From JAGFIY01 sp964499285 (GTDB lineage: Bacteria > Bacteroidota > Ignavibacteria > Ignavibacteriales > Melioribacteraceae), in NCBI GenBank assembly GCA_964499285.1, contig CAZCLA010000004.1, positions 74,364 through 138,363 on the forward strand: 64,000 bases of DNA. The letters are read 5' to 3'. Below, piece by piece: positions 35,140 to 43,340 of the stretch. The position numbers and the translations under genes were made by a program. The notes under the pieces were generated by a model. That model did not search any database and was not told the origin of the DNA. It saw only the letters and a list, made by a program, of their open reading frames with translations. Every line of letters begins with the position of its first letter. The first letter of the stretch is position 1.

Positions 35140-36381
35140 ATGTCACATCAAACTAAAGATATATTAAAAACCTTTGAACAGATTGTTCAGGAATATCTTA
35201 CCGAGATTGAATACAGAAATCTCAGTGACCGCTTTGTTCAATCCGTCAGCAAGGAAAAAAAGCTAACGCAGCACGAAATTTTTGATCCTAATAAATATAT
35301 GATTGAAGATTCAAGATTTTTAAATTTGAGAAGATTTCAAATTGACGGCTTGATTACAACTGCGGATGCAAAACTCGATGATAATACATTTTTAGATCTT
35401 TTACTTTCCCTCGCGAAAACAGCATCTGCTTTGGGTGAATATAGTTTAGCTGATGAAATTTACAATCTGGTTATTTCACGAGGAACCCAAAACAATAATG
35501 CGGAAGCTGTTGCATTTGCTACAATGGGATTAGGTGAAGTAAAAGCATATCAAGCATATTGGAAAGAAAGCCAGGATTATTTGAGACAAGCTTCAACAAT
35601 GTTTGTTGAGCAAAAGGATTATAGAAGTTTAGCTAAATGTGAAAATCTGCTAGGTACAATCGCCGGAGATCAAGGCAATTTTGTAGAGGCGGTAAATCAT
35701 TTTAACAGAGGAATCTCTTTTATCGATCAGAAAAGTGACAGATATCTTTCAGCAATCCTAGAAGGAAATCTTGCAATAGTTAATACGGCAACCGATAAAT
35801 ATGATATCGCAATAACGAATTTGTTTAGAGCGTTGCAGAGTTTTGAAAGAATTATGGATTTCAAGGGTATTGCGCAAGCACGTTACAACATTGGTTATTT
35901 ACTGATGCGTAAAGGTGATTTTAAAGAGGCACTAAACGAATTTGATGGATGTATTGAAGCTTCGCGGAAAGTTGAGTATTTGCAGAAAATCGGACTCGCA
36001 TTTTTATGTAAATCAAATATTTATGCCGAACTTGATGATTATTCATTATCGCTTGCAATCGCAGATAAGTCAATGGAAATAAGCTTAAGAATAAACGACA
36101 GATTGACGATTGCTGATCTTTATAAAATTAAGGGAAAAGTTCATAGAAAATTAAGAGACCACAATTCCGCTGAAGATTATTTGCTCACAAGTTTAAGACT
36201 TAACAAAGAGCTTAATAATGATCTGAATACAGCAGAAACTTCCTTTGAACTAGGATTGCTTTATAAAGACATGAAACGGGAAGCCGATGCCGTTCAATAT
36301 TTGACGCACTCATTGGAGTACAATAAGAATATTGGTGCGGAAGCAAAAGTTAAAGAGATTGAATCGGTTCTGAACAATTAA
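35140..36381 (+). CDS. Cytoplasmic TPR-repeat protein
   Basis: This 413-aa protein has no signal peptide and about seven TPR units from residue 90 on, such as SALGEYSLADEIYNLVISRG, GNFVEAVNHFNRGISFI and GDFKEALNEFDGCIEAS. The build resembles Rap-type or kinase-associated TPR adaptors. The ATG at 35140 follows AAGGGTGA, while an in-frame TTG at 35125 lies before this ribosome site. The GAF-histidine kinase gene follows 7 bases after its stop, so the two are co-transcribed, and the TPR protein may bind or regulate that kinase (inference). Confidence 0.9.
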   Translation: MSHQTKDILKTFEQIVQEYLTEIEYRNLSDRFVQSVSKEKKLTQHEIFDPNKYMIEDSRFLNLRRFQIDGLITTADAKLDDNTFLDLLLSLAKTASALGEYSLADEIYNLVISRGTQNNNAEAVAFATMGLGEVKAYQAYWKESQDYLRQASTMFVEQKDYRSLAKCENLLGTIAGDQGNFVEAVNHFNRGISFIDQKSDRYLSAILEGNLAIVNTATDKYDIAITNLFRALQSFERIMDFKGIAQARYNIGYLLMRKGDFKEALNEFDGCIEASRKVEYLQKIGLAFLCKSNIYAELDDYSLSLAIADKSMEISLRINDRLTIADLYKIKGKVHRKLRDHNSAEDYLLTSLRLNKELNNDLNTAETSFELGLLYKDMKREADAVQYLTHSLEYNKNIGAEAKVKEIESVLNN

Positions 36382-36388
36382 AGGAACA

Positions 36389-37693
36389 ATGACTGTGAAA
36401 CTTTCAGAATTTCGACAAAATATAGAGTTAAGTAATTCGTTTTACGACGATACTCAAACTAGTGGGAAAAAGATTAAGGATCTCGAACGAATTCTTGAAG
36501 TCGTAAAAAGAATTAATGGTTCCTTAATTGTTGAAGACGTTCTAGAACAAGTGCTTTTTGAAGCAATAAAACTTACTGAATCAGAAAGAGGTTTTATCGT
36601 TCTTCAGAATAATGCCGGGCAGTTGGAATACCGTCTTGGATTGGATCAAAAAGGAGAAAAACTGCCGGAACATTTTTTCAATATCAGCACTACTGTTATT
36701 GAAGATGTATTTCAAACCGGTCAGTCGAAATTTATCGAAGGTGCACAAACTGATACCGATAATAATAGATCCAAAAGTATTCTTCGTCTTGCACTGCAGA
36801 CAATTCTTTGTTCACCGTTAATTGTTGACGGTAAAAAGATAGGAGTAATATATGTTGACAGTAAATTCTTACATAAAATAAAGAACCGTCAAACTACATA
36901 CACATTTGAAATTTTGGCTGGTCAAGCAGCAATTGCGATAAACAATGCACAAGTATATGAACAACTCGAAATCGCAAAAGAAAAGTCAGAAGCCTCAAAT
37001 AGATTGAAAACAGATTTTCTTGCTCAAATATCACACGAAATTAGAACGCCGATCAATGCAATGTTAAGTTTTTCCTCCTATTTGAAAGATGAACTTGAAG
37101 AATCTATCACCGATGACGTGGCAGTTGGTTTCGATATGATTGAAAGCGGTGGTAGAAGATTAATTAGAACAATTGATTTGATATTAAATATGTCTGAGGT
37201 TCAAGCCGGAACATATGAACCATCATTTAAAAATATTGAATTAGAATCGCATCTGCTTAAGCCAATCATTTCCGAATATCGTAATCTCGCTGAAGGCAGA
37301 AAATTAAAATTATATTACACGAACGGTTTAGAGCCGAAACAGACAATTAATTGCGATCGACATACTGTCGCTCAAATTTTAATTCAACTGCTTGATAATG
37401 CAGTTAAATATACTGAAATAGGACACTTAGAAGTAATAGTTGATAAAGATGAAAATGATCAAATATTTATTGAGATAAAAGATACCGGAATAGGAATTTC
37501 CGAAAAATATTTAACGAAATTGTTTACTCCCTTCTCGCAGGAAGATACCGGCTACACTCGTAAATACGAAGGAACCGGATTAGGATTAGCACTCGTCAAA
37601 AAATATGCTGATATAAACGGTGCCGAAATAGTTGTTGAAAGTGAAAAAGGTTGCGGCAGCTCTTTCAGATTAATTTTCCCACGGAAATACTGA
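36389..37693 (+). CDS. Soluble GAF-domain histidine kinase
   Basis: This 434-aa histidine kinase has no transmembrane segment. Residues about 30-190 form a GAF domain (LIVEDVLEQVLFEAIKLTESERGFIVL). A HisKA domain follows with the phosphoacceptor His in FLAQISHEIRTPINAML, then an HATPase with N box LIQLLDNAVKYTE, DTGIGISEKYL, the F box LFTPFSQ and GTGLGLALVKKYADING. No receiver is fused and no response regulator gene is adjacent, so it is an orphan at this locus. AAAGGA precedes the ATG. It is paired with a TPR protein gene upstream and closed by a terminator. Confidence 0.95.
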   Translation: MTVKLSEFRQNIELSNSFYDDTQTSGKKIKDLERILEVVKRINGSLIVEDVLEQVLFEAIKLTESERGFIVLQNNAGQLEYRLGLDQKGEKLPEHFFNISTTVIEDVFQTGQSKFIEGAQTDTDNNRSKSILRLALQTILCSPLIVDGKKIGVIYVDSKFLHKIKNRQTTYTFEILAGQAAIAINNAQVYEQLEIAKEKSEASNRLKTDFLAQISHEIRTPINAMLSFSSYLKDELEESITDDVAVGFDMIESGGRRLIRTIDLILNMSEVQAGTYEPSFKNIELESHLLKPIISEYRNLAEGRKLKLYYTNGLEPKQTINCDRHTVAQILIQLLDNAVKYTEIGHLEVIVDKDENDQIFIEIKDTGIGISEKYLTKLFTPFSQEDTGYTRKYEGTGLGLALVKKYADINGAEIVVESEKGCGSSFRLIFPRKY

Positions 37694-37712
37694 TTACGGC
37701 GCAGTGTTACCT

Positions 37713-37750
37713 AAGCCCTTTTGCTTCTGTGTAAGTGAAAGGGCTTTTTT
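37713..37750 (+). terminator. Terminator of the TPR/histidine kinase operon
   Basis: AAGCCCTTT (37713-37721) pairs perfectly with AAAGGGCTT (37738-37746), followed by a T run. Confidence 0.88.
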
Positions 37751-37800
37751 ATTTTAAAGTTTTTCTAATAAGTGTAAAACTGATTTATTGAGATTCTCAT

Positions 37801-37832
37801 AAAAAAAGGCTGAACAATATTGTCCAGCCTTT
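37801..37832 (-). terminator. Terminator of the PEGA lipoprotein gene
   Basis: On the minus strand a long hairpin, AAAGGCTG (37825-37832 complement) with CAGCCTTT (37805-37812 complement) plus an inner ACAATATTGT palindrome, is followed by seven T's. It lies 34 bases after the lipoprotein stop. Confidence 0.88.
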
Positions 37833-37865
37833 ATATATGGATTATCTATTCTTACTGATGATGAA

Positions 37866-38624
37866 TTAAAATTTTGTATCACCGGTCGTATTGTTGTAAT
37901 ACCACTCAACTTTAACCCATGCTACTCCATTATTCGCAACTCCCCTTTCAATTATTCTCAGCTTGGAGTAATGGCCGTCTTCATCGTAAAGAAATGCATA
38001 ATTATTTTCATCATCATCCATTCCGAATTCCCAGCTTGCATCTTGTAGCGGTGAATTTACTCCGTCATTAAGATTGCTGCTGCTGCCGATGTGGAAATAA
38101 GTGTTCCTCGAAAGCGGATCAATCAATTGCACAAGATGTGCGCTTCTGACAAGTTTGCCTTCGTTGGAAGAGTAGTAAATATCAATTTTTTGTCTATCCG
38201 GGTTTGATTCTGAAATCCCGAGAGCTTGACCCGCACTTAAATCGATACCGCTCGGTTGGTCAACTGCTGAATTTGCTGTTTCATAAATAATTACGTTATC
38301 GTAAAAAGATAAATCGTTATCTTCTGTTAATGTTACGTTTACAACTCCGGTTTGATTTGCTGTAATTGTAATTGAAAATGTTGTATCCCTATAACCTTCC
38401 AATTCAAGTCGTATGACATAAAGTCCCGCTTCTACTTCAACAGTATCGGGGGTGATTTTGTTTGTAGTTGAGCCGTCAAGAAAAATTTCTGCTCCTGCTG
38501 GTGTCGAAAACACTGCAAGCTTTCCTTTCTCTGGCTCCGGAGCAACCGGATCATCGGAACTATCGCAACCAAAAATAATTAAACCTAATAATAAAAAAAC
38601 TAGTGACAAGAATCTGAATTTCAT
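37866..38624 (-). CDS. PEGA-domain lipoprotein
   Basis: This 252-aa envelope protein has a lipoprotein leader with Cys20 (LGLIIFGCDSS) and a Pro/Glu linker. A PEGA domain spans about residues 35-98 (GKLAVFSTPAGAEIFLDG, TPDTVEVEAGLYVIRLELEGY). The remaining 150 residues are beta-rich, with several Asp/Asn-Tyr segments and no recognised catalytic motif. PEGA domains are found in surface proteins across Bacteroidota. The gene is alone in its transcription unit, with its own terminator. Confidence 0.88.
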   Translation of the reverse strand: MKFRFLSLVFLLLGLIIFGCDSSDDPVAPEPEKGKLAVFSTPAGAEIFLDGSTTNKITPDTVEVEAGLYVIRLELEGYRDTTFSITITANQTGVVNVTLTEDNDLSFYDNVIIYETANSAVDQPSGIDLSAGQALGISESNPDRQKIDIYYSSNEGKLVRSAHLVQLIDPLSRNTYFHIGSSSNLNDGVNSPLQDASWEFGMDDDENNYAFLYDEDGHYSKLRIIERGVANNGVAWVKVEWYYNNTTGDTKF

Positions 38625-38719
38625 TTTTCCCTCTTATTTATGAATAAATGTAATGCTATTGAATTTAGCCAATTTCGGAGCAATTAACATTGATGAAAGA
38701 TACACGAAGGGATTACACA

Positions 38720-39970
38720 TCATTTGTTAAGAAATGTTTCAATTTCCTCTATGGAAATATCTTTCTTTTTATCATCCAATTCGATTACAAACAAGAACCC
38801 ATCCAATTTTCCGGTTGAAAAAAAAGCCTTCATTAATTTTACTTGATCGCTTTCAATGAGAGTTCCGTCTTGGTTGTTCCAAATCTCTTGGGTTGTTAAG
38901 CAGCCTTTTGAGGGAGTAAGCGGATAATAAATTTCTTGATCAAAATATTCTAAATCATCTGCTGATCCGTGCATTATAATGAGTTTTCTTCCTAATTTAC
39001 CCGCATAATATGCTTCCTTCATCCTATCATAGGTTCGCCAATTTTCGGGAAGTAGATTTAAATATTCATCTAAATTATATTTACCGTATTTGTTATTGTT
39101 GTGATAATATACTTCAGGTGAAACCTCGAATGGAAGTCTTGTCAAAACAATCGGTGTAGGGCCGATAGATTTTGTAGGTGTTATATACCAACCGACTATT
39201 GAATAAATCCCAACCGGAGTGTTGCCGTTTCTTAAAAATCCCGGGAGATTACTAACCGACAAACCCAATTGTGGAACTGAAAAAATAGAATCATCTTCGT
39301 TTTTAACAAAACTTCCGTCTGGTTTTCTTACAATTGTCAAACCTCTGAAATTTCTATCTCTTCGAAAGAAAGTATAGATTATAGTTTTACCAGGATGAAA
39401 ACTATGTTTAAACAATTCTGATAAATTAGGAAGTTCATTTCTCTCAGTATTAAAATATTGTGCGTAATAAGTTATCAACTCACTACTTGATGATTGAGTT
39501 CTTGTGTCGATATCCTTTATTATCTCTACAGGGGTTATTGCATTATTTTTAAGCAGATAATATGAAGTGAGGACGAACGTATAATCGTCAATTGCATTTA
39601 AGTATAATGATTCAATTTCAGAAATAAATTCATTTTCAAAAGAGGTATGAATTGATTCCAATAGTTGAATTCGTGTTTTTCGAGACAGTTTTTCAAAATC
39701 TTTAATAAGCAGGGAGATGAGATCTTTATATTCGCTCGTTTTTAATTTTATTAGATCAGCCTCGTATAAAAACGTAATCAATTCCTCTTGATTAATTTTC
39801 TCCAAATTCTTTTTGAGAAAATTATTAAGCTTTTCATTAATTGCAGTCTTTCGTTTTTCTTTATTTTTGGTCAGAACGTAATCAGAGTTTGTTTTGGAAA
39901 AATCATATTTCGGCTGAGCAGTGATGAACGGAAGCGTTATGAAAAAAAATATTGGAACAATATATCTCAA
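38720..39970 (-). CDS. Secreted L,D-transpeptidase-like protein
   Basis: This 416-aa exported protein (leader MRYIVPIFFFITLPFITAQ) has a Lys-rich helical region at 30-130 and a C-terminal YkuD-like region. TPVGIYSIVGWYIT (251-264) is the common PxGxY motif, His334-Gly335-Ser336 provides the catalytic His, and S354-K-G-C357-L-T resembles the SHGC motif with Cys357 as nucleophile, but the His of SHGC is Lys. Active-site geometry may be altered, so activity as a cell-wall cross-linking enzyme is likely but not certain. It faces a TonB-C/MORN gene across a 58-bp divergent spacer. Confidence 0.8.
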   Translation of the reverse strand: MRYIVPIFFFITLPFITAQPKYDFSKTNSDYVLTKNKEKRKTAINEKLNNFLKKNLEKINQEELITFLYEADLIKLKTSEYKDLISLLIKDFEKLSRKTRIQLLESIHTSFENEFISEIESLYLNAIDDYTFVLTSYYLLKNNAITPVEIIKDIDTRTQSSSSELITYYAQYFNTERNELPNLSELFKHSFHPGKTIIYTFFRRDRNFRGLTIVRKPDGSFVKNEDDSIFSVPQLGLSVSNLPGFLRNGNTPVGIYSIVGWYITPTKSIGPTPIVLTRLPFEVSPEVYYHNNNKYGKYNLDEYLNLLPENWRTYDRMKEAYYAGKLGRKLIIMHGSADDLEYFDQEIYYPLTPSKGCLTTQEIWNNQDGTLIESDQVKLMKAFFSTGKLDGFLFVIELDDKKKDISIEEIETFLNK

Positions 39971-40028
39971 TCCTCTGTCGATATTATCACCTTTTTGAAT
40001 TACAATTTAATGGATAATAATATAAATT

Positions 40029-41393
40029 ATGCTTCGTTTATTAAAAAATATTAATAGGATAGTGCTGAAAAATTTATTTACAAATTTAATAATACTGCTG
40101 ATTGTTAGCATCAATCTTACAGCTCAAAACGGGATTATCAAAAGTTATTATGGACCAAAACAGCTTCGTGCTAAACTCTCGTTTGCAAACGATGTTTTAG
40201 ACGGAACTTGTTATTGGTATTTTGAAAACGGAAATCTAAAATCAGAAAAAACTTATTCTAACGGAAAATTGCATGGATTGGTTAAAGAATTTCAAGAAAG
40301 CGGGCTTCCAAGTGAAGAATACTATGTTAATTACGGCATAAAAGACGGAATCTATAAATCTTATTGGGAAAACGGGGCATTGAAAGAAGTCCGGACTTAT
40401 GATGCTGGAATTCTTGTAAAACAAGTTACGATTGATTTTGATCCGTTTTATGTTCCACCAGTTGATTCCTATGCCGGGGCTGCTAATTCAAGTGCACGTC
40501 CAAAAGAAGAAGTCATCTGTGATGCGGAAATATGTGCTTCTCCAATTGGAGGTGCTAAAGCTATAGAAGAAAGAATTATGTATCCGGAAGAAGCACTTCT
40601 TTATGGATTGGAAGGGACGGTCACGCTGATAGTGACTATTGACGTAAATGGATTTGCTGAAAATGTAATTGTCCTGCGGGGAATTGGGCTTGGTTGTGAT
40701 GAGGCAGCTGTGGAAGCTGTTAAGAAGAGTAGATTCTTGCCCGGTCAGAATGGGGGCGAAATCGTTAAATCTAATCTTACTCTCGATTTACATTTCTCGA
40801 TTGAGAACGCAAATAAAGCTAAATCGGATATAGTTTCAATTCAAGAGAAATATGATGTCTCCGAACCGGTTATAGAATCATTAATATCCGATGAGGAAAA
40901 CGATAATCAAATAACATATTACAATCCGGAAAAATCAACAGCCTCATCGAAAGTAATTGAAGATAATAGAGAAAAAAATAATATTGAGAACAGTGATCTG
41001 GTAATTGATGATAATGTGATTGATCGAGTTCGTGTTGAACAGGATAAGAAGGAAATCGATTATATAAATTTATCGTGCAATGTTGAAAAATGTCCTGAAC
41101 CAAAAGGCGGTATGGCAGCGATAATGGAAAATTTTAAAGTACCAGCGAGAGCAATAGAGTTAAAAGCCTATGGAGATGTTGTTATCTCCGCCGAGATTGA
41201 TAAATACGGAAACGTAAGAAATACAAAAGTGTTAGAAAGTATCGGATATGGATGTGAGGTCGCGGCTGAAGTTGCGATACTTGATACCAAATTTAATCCG
41301 GGTAAACTGAACGGAGAGCGCGTCGATTCTGAGTTGATAATTATTATTCCCGTCCGTCCGGGATTAATTAACGATCTTCTGGAATTTCGATAA
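40029..41393 (+). CDS. MORN/YwqK-repeat protein with two TonB C-terminal domains
   Basis: This 454-aa protein has an N-terminal hydrophobic anchor (NLFTNLIILLIVSINLTAQ). About four MORN-type YwqK repeats follow (GTCYWYFENGNLKSEKTYSNGK, read as DGxYxxYxENGxL) at 40-135. Two TonB C-terminal domains come next, at about 165-260 (ERIMYPEEALLYGLEGTVTLIVTIDVNG) and 355-450 (ARAIELKAYGDVVISAEIDKYG), each preceded by a Cys pair (CDAEICASPIGG, CNVEKCPEPKGG). Duplicated TonB_C with a MORN module is typical of Bacteroidota envelope proteins. It may recognise an outer-membrane partner, which is unknown. Confidence 0.88.
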   Translation: MLRLLKNINRIVLKNLFTNLIILLIVSINLTAQNGIIKSYYGPKQLRAKLSFANDVLDGTCYWYFENGNLKSEKTYSNGKLHGLVKEFQESGLPSEEYYVNYGIKDGIYKSYWENGALKEVRTYDAGILVKQVTIDFDPFYVPPVDSYAGAANSSARPKEEVICDAEICASPIGGAKAIEERIMYPEEALLYGLEGTVTLIVTIDVNGFAENVIVLRGIGLGCDEAAVEAVKKSRFLPGQNGGEIVKSNLTLDLHFSIENANKAKSDIVSIQEKYDVSEPVIESLISDEENDNQITYYNPEKSTASSKVIEDNREKNNIENSDLVIDDNVIDRVRVEQDKKEIDYINLSCNVEKCPEPKGGMAAIMENFKVPARAIELKAYGDVVISAEIDKYGNVRNTKVLESIGYGCEVAAEVAILDTKFNPGKLNGERVDSELIIIIPVRPGLINDLLEFR

Positions 41394-41411
41394 ATTTATA
41401 ATCCACTTACC

Positions 41412-41458
41412 GTTCAAAGGAAAGATTATAAAACTTTTCGTTTTTCTTTCCTTTGAAC
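41412..41458. repeat. 14-bp perfect inverted repeat between convergent genes
   Basis: GTTCAAAGGAAAGA (41412-41425) and its exact complement (41445-41458) flank a 19-base AT-rich loop. There is no T tract on either side, so it may be a Rho-assisted 3' end shared by the two convergent genes. Confidence 0.6.
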
Positions 41459-41473
41459 AGTATTGAATTAAAA

Positions 41474-43141
41474 CTAATTGCTTTTTTCAATTGCAAATTG
41501 CGGATTTATATCAACCGGAAGTTCCTTCAATTTTTCAATCAATATCCTCATAGAAGGAGATTCTATCCCATATTTTGCAATAGTATTTTTTGCTTCTTCA
41601 TAATCTCCGGTTGCTTGTATCATAAGAATTTTATTTGCAAGATTTTTTAATGCCGGATAAATTTTCTCGTAATTTACGCTAACCGTTTGTGAGGTTTCAT
41701 CAAACTCATAACCTCCGTTTTCTAACAGATAATTATATATTATTGCGGTTCCGCCTCCATGAGCTTCGTTTATCCCAAATCTAACAGATCTGAAAACGCC
41801 GGCTAGAAAAGTCGACCAGATTTCTTTTTCAAATTCTTTCGGGAACACACCTTTTTCAATCATAAAAATGTTGTTGAACATCCCTAATATGTCAGCTTTA
41901 CATTCCTCCAATTTTGAATATGTTTCTTTCAGTTCCTTCTTTACTTCAGTCTCTCGACCATCAACCGTAATAAATCCCGGACCAATTCCGTGCGACATTT
42001 CGTGCATAAGAGTATGATTAAAGAAACCATCGAAGGTGACATATTTTAGGTCTTCTTCTTGAAGTACTTTTACAGCAATAGGGTAGAGGAGCTTTTCAAA
42101 TTTTGCCTCATGTAAATTTTTAATCATAACTTTTTTTGAACCTTTTGCTGATCTCACTCTTTCATCATTCGGAAGATTGAATGCCAATGTTTGAACTCCG
42201 GCTTTTGTATCTCCGGCGCTGAAGACTTCCTGCACAACAACAATCGGGGATTCACTACCTCTTTCAAAATTTTTGTGTTCTTCAGGAAGAGGCAGATTTT
42301 CTTCCATTTCGGTTAAATAGCTGGCAAACTTTTCAAGCTTCGATGTTTCCACCGGATCAACGATTGTCAGAAAACATTCAAATGCTGCTTTGTAGTTAAA
42401 AAGCTCATCTTCATAAACTTCATATGGCCCAATTATTACTTCAATTGTGTGATCTTTCAAATCCATCCACGCCATATCACTTTCAAAATAGTCGTTTGTT
42501 TCAAATGCTTTTGCACGAGTAAGAAGATAATTTTTTAGTGATGGATTGTCCGCATACTCGGCTGCTTCATTCATCAGTGTTCTAATTTGACTCAACTGTG
42601 GTTTGTAGTATTCTGTGTAAGGTATTGCTTTAAGTTTATCCCCGTCTCTTCTAATAACGGTAAATTCGGAGGTGAATGCTTTTTCGTCTTCGGGGTGATT
42701 TTTAATCCAATTTTCAAATTCTTCTTTTGTCATATCGAAAGGATAAAAATTAGCACCTTTAGGTTTCTCCTCATTTGCGTAAAATGGTTTGTTGTGATCG
42801 AGTCTATCAAAAGGTCCAAACATAATATTAAAATATTCAAGCAATTTCTTATCGTTAAGATCGCTTGAATTCATCAGTTCACTTTTCATGTCATTATTTT
42901 TATGATAAACTTGATCTAGGAAAATATCGTCTATAATTTTTGCGGCTTCGTACAATTTATCTACTACAACTTTTTGATTTTCATCAAGGAGAGAGTCATC
43001 GTATTTGATTTCTGTTTTCGCAAATTGATTTATCTTTGCTTCAATTCCTTTCATGCTATTCTCGGTTTGTTGTTCTTCAGTTTTGCAGCCTATTAATCCA
43101 ATAGTAATAAAGATAACAAAGAGTGGAAATCGAAATTTCAT
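41474..43141 (-). CDS. Dipeptidyl-peptidase III-like zinc peptidase (M49 relative), lipoprotein
   Basis: This 555-aa secreted lipoprotein (Cys19 in ITIGLIGCKT) carries the zinc motif H380-E-M-S-H384 and the second motif E412-E-C-K-A-D416, matching the EECRAD helix of peptidase family M49. Classical M49 enzymes have a hexapeptide HELLGH, whereas here it is the pentapeptide HEMSH, a variant seen in bacterial relatives annotated as Zn-dependent hydrolases. Downstream FGINEAHGGG is also a family mark. It would release dipeptides outside the cytoplasm, fitting peptide uptake by the ABC system. Its 3' end converges on the TonB_C gene. Confidence 0.85.
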   Translation of the reverse strand: MKFRFPLFVIFITIGLIGCKTEEQQTENSMKGIEAKINQFAKTEIKYDDSLLDENQKVVVDKLYEAAKIIDDIFLDQVYHKNNDMKSELMNSSDLNDKKLLEYFNIMFGPFDRLDHNKPFYANEEKPKGANFYPFDMTKEEFENWIKNHPEDEKAFTSEFTVIRRDGDKLKAIPYTEYYKPQLSQIRTLMNEAAEYADNPSLKNYLLTRAKAFETNDYFESDMAWMDLKDHTIEVIIGPYEVYEDELFNYKAAFECFLTIVDPVETSKLEKFASYLTEMEENLPLPEEHKNFERGSESPIVVVQEVFSAGDTKAGVQTLAFNLPNDERVRSAKGSKKVMIKNLHEAKFEKLLYPIAVKVLQEEDLKYVTFDGFFNHTLMHEMSHGIGPGFITVDGRETEVKKELKETYSKLEECKADILGMFNNIFMIEKGVFPKEFEKEIWSTFLAGVFRSVRFGINEAHGGGTAIIYNYLLENGGYEFDETSQTVSVNYEKIYPALKNLANKILMIQATGDYEEAKNTIAKYGIESPSMRILIEKLKELPVDINPQFAIEKSN

Positions 43142-43292
43142 TGTTTACTCCTTTTTATTTTTTTCAGCTCAAAGTTAGTAATACTTGTCGAAATTTTCGA
43201 ATTTTTTCGATATCTGTACAATGAGTGTCCACTTAATTGAACATTCCATTTCAGTTATGGGCGAAAAAGTTAGAATTTACAAGGAAAATGCT

Positions 43293-43308
43293 TGGCACAA
43301 CGATTGAT
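43293..43308 (+). promoter_or_regulatory. Candidate sigma54 promoter of the DUF6600-like gene
   Basis: TTGGCAC (ending 43298)-N5-TTGAT has a perfect -24 element, GG at 43294-43295 and G at -13 with exact spacing, but A for C at -12. Predicted transcription start near 43319 is 22 bases before the ATG, leaving AAAGGAGG as the ribosome site. Confidence 0.5.
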
Positions 43309-43340
43309 AAATACGGTTAGAACATTTAAAGGAGGCTGAG

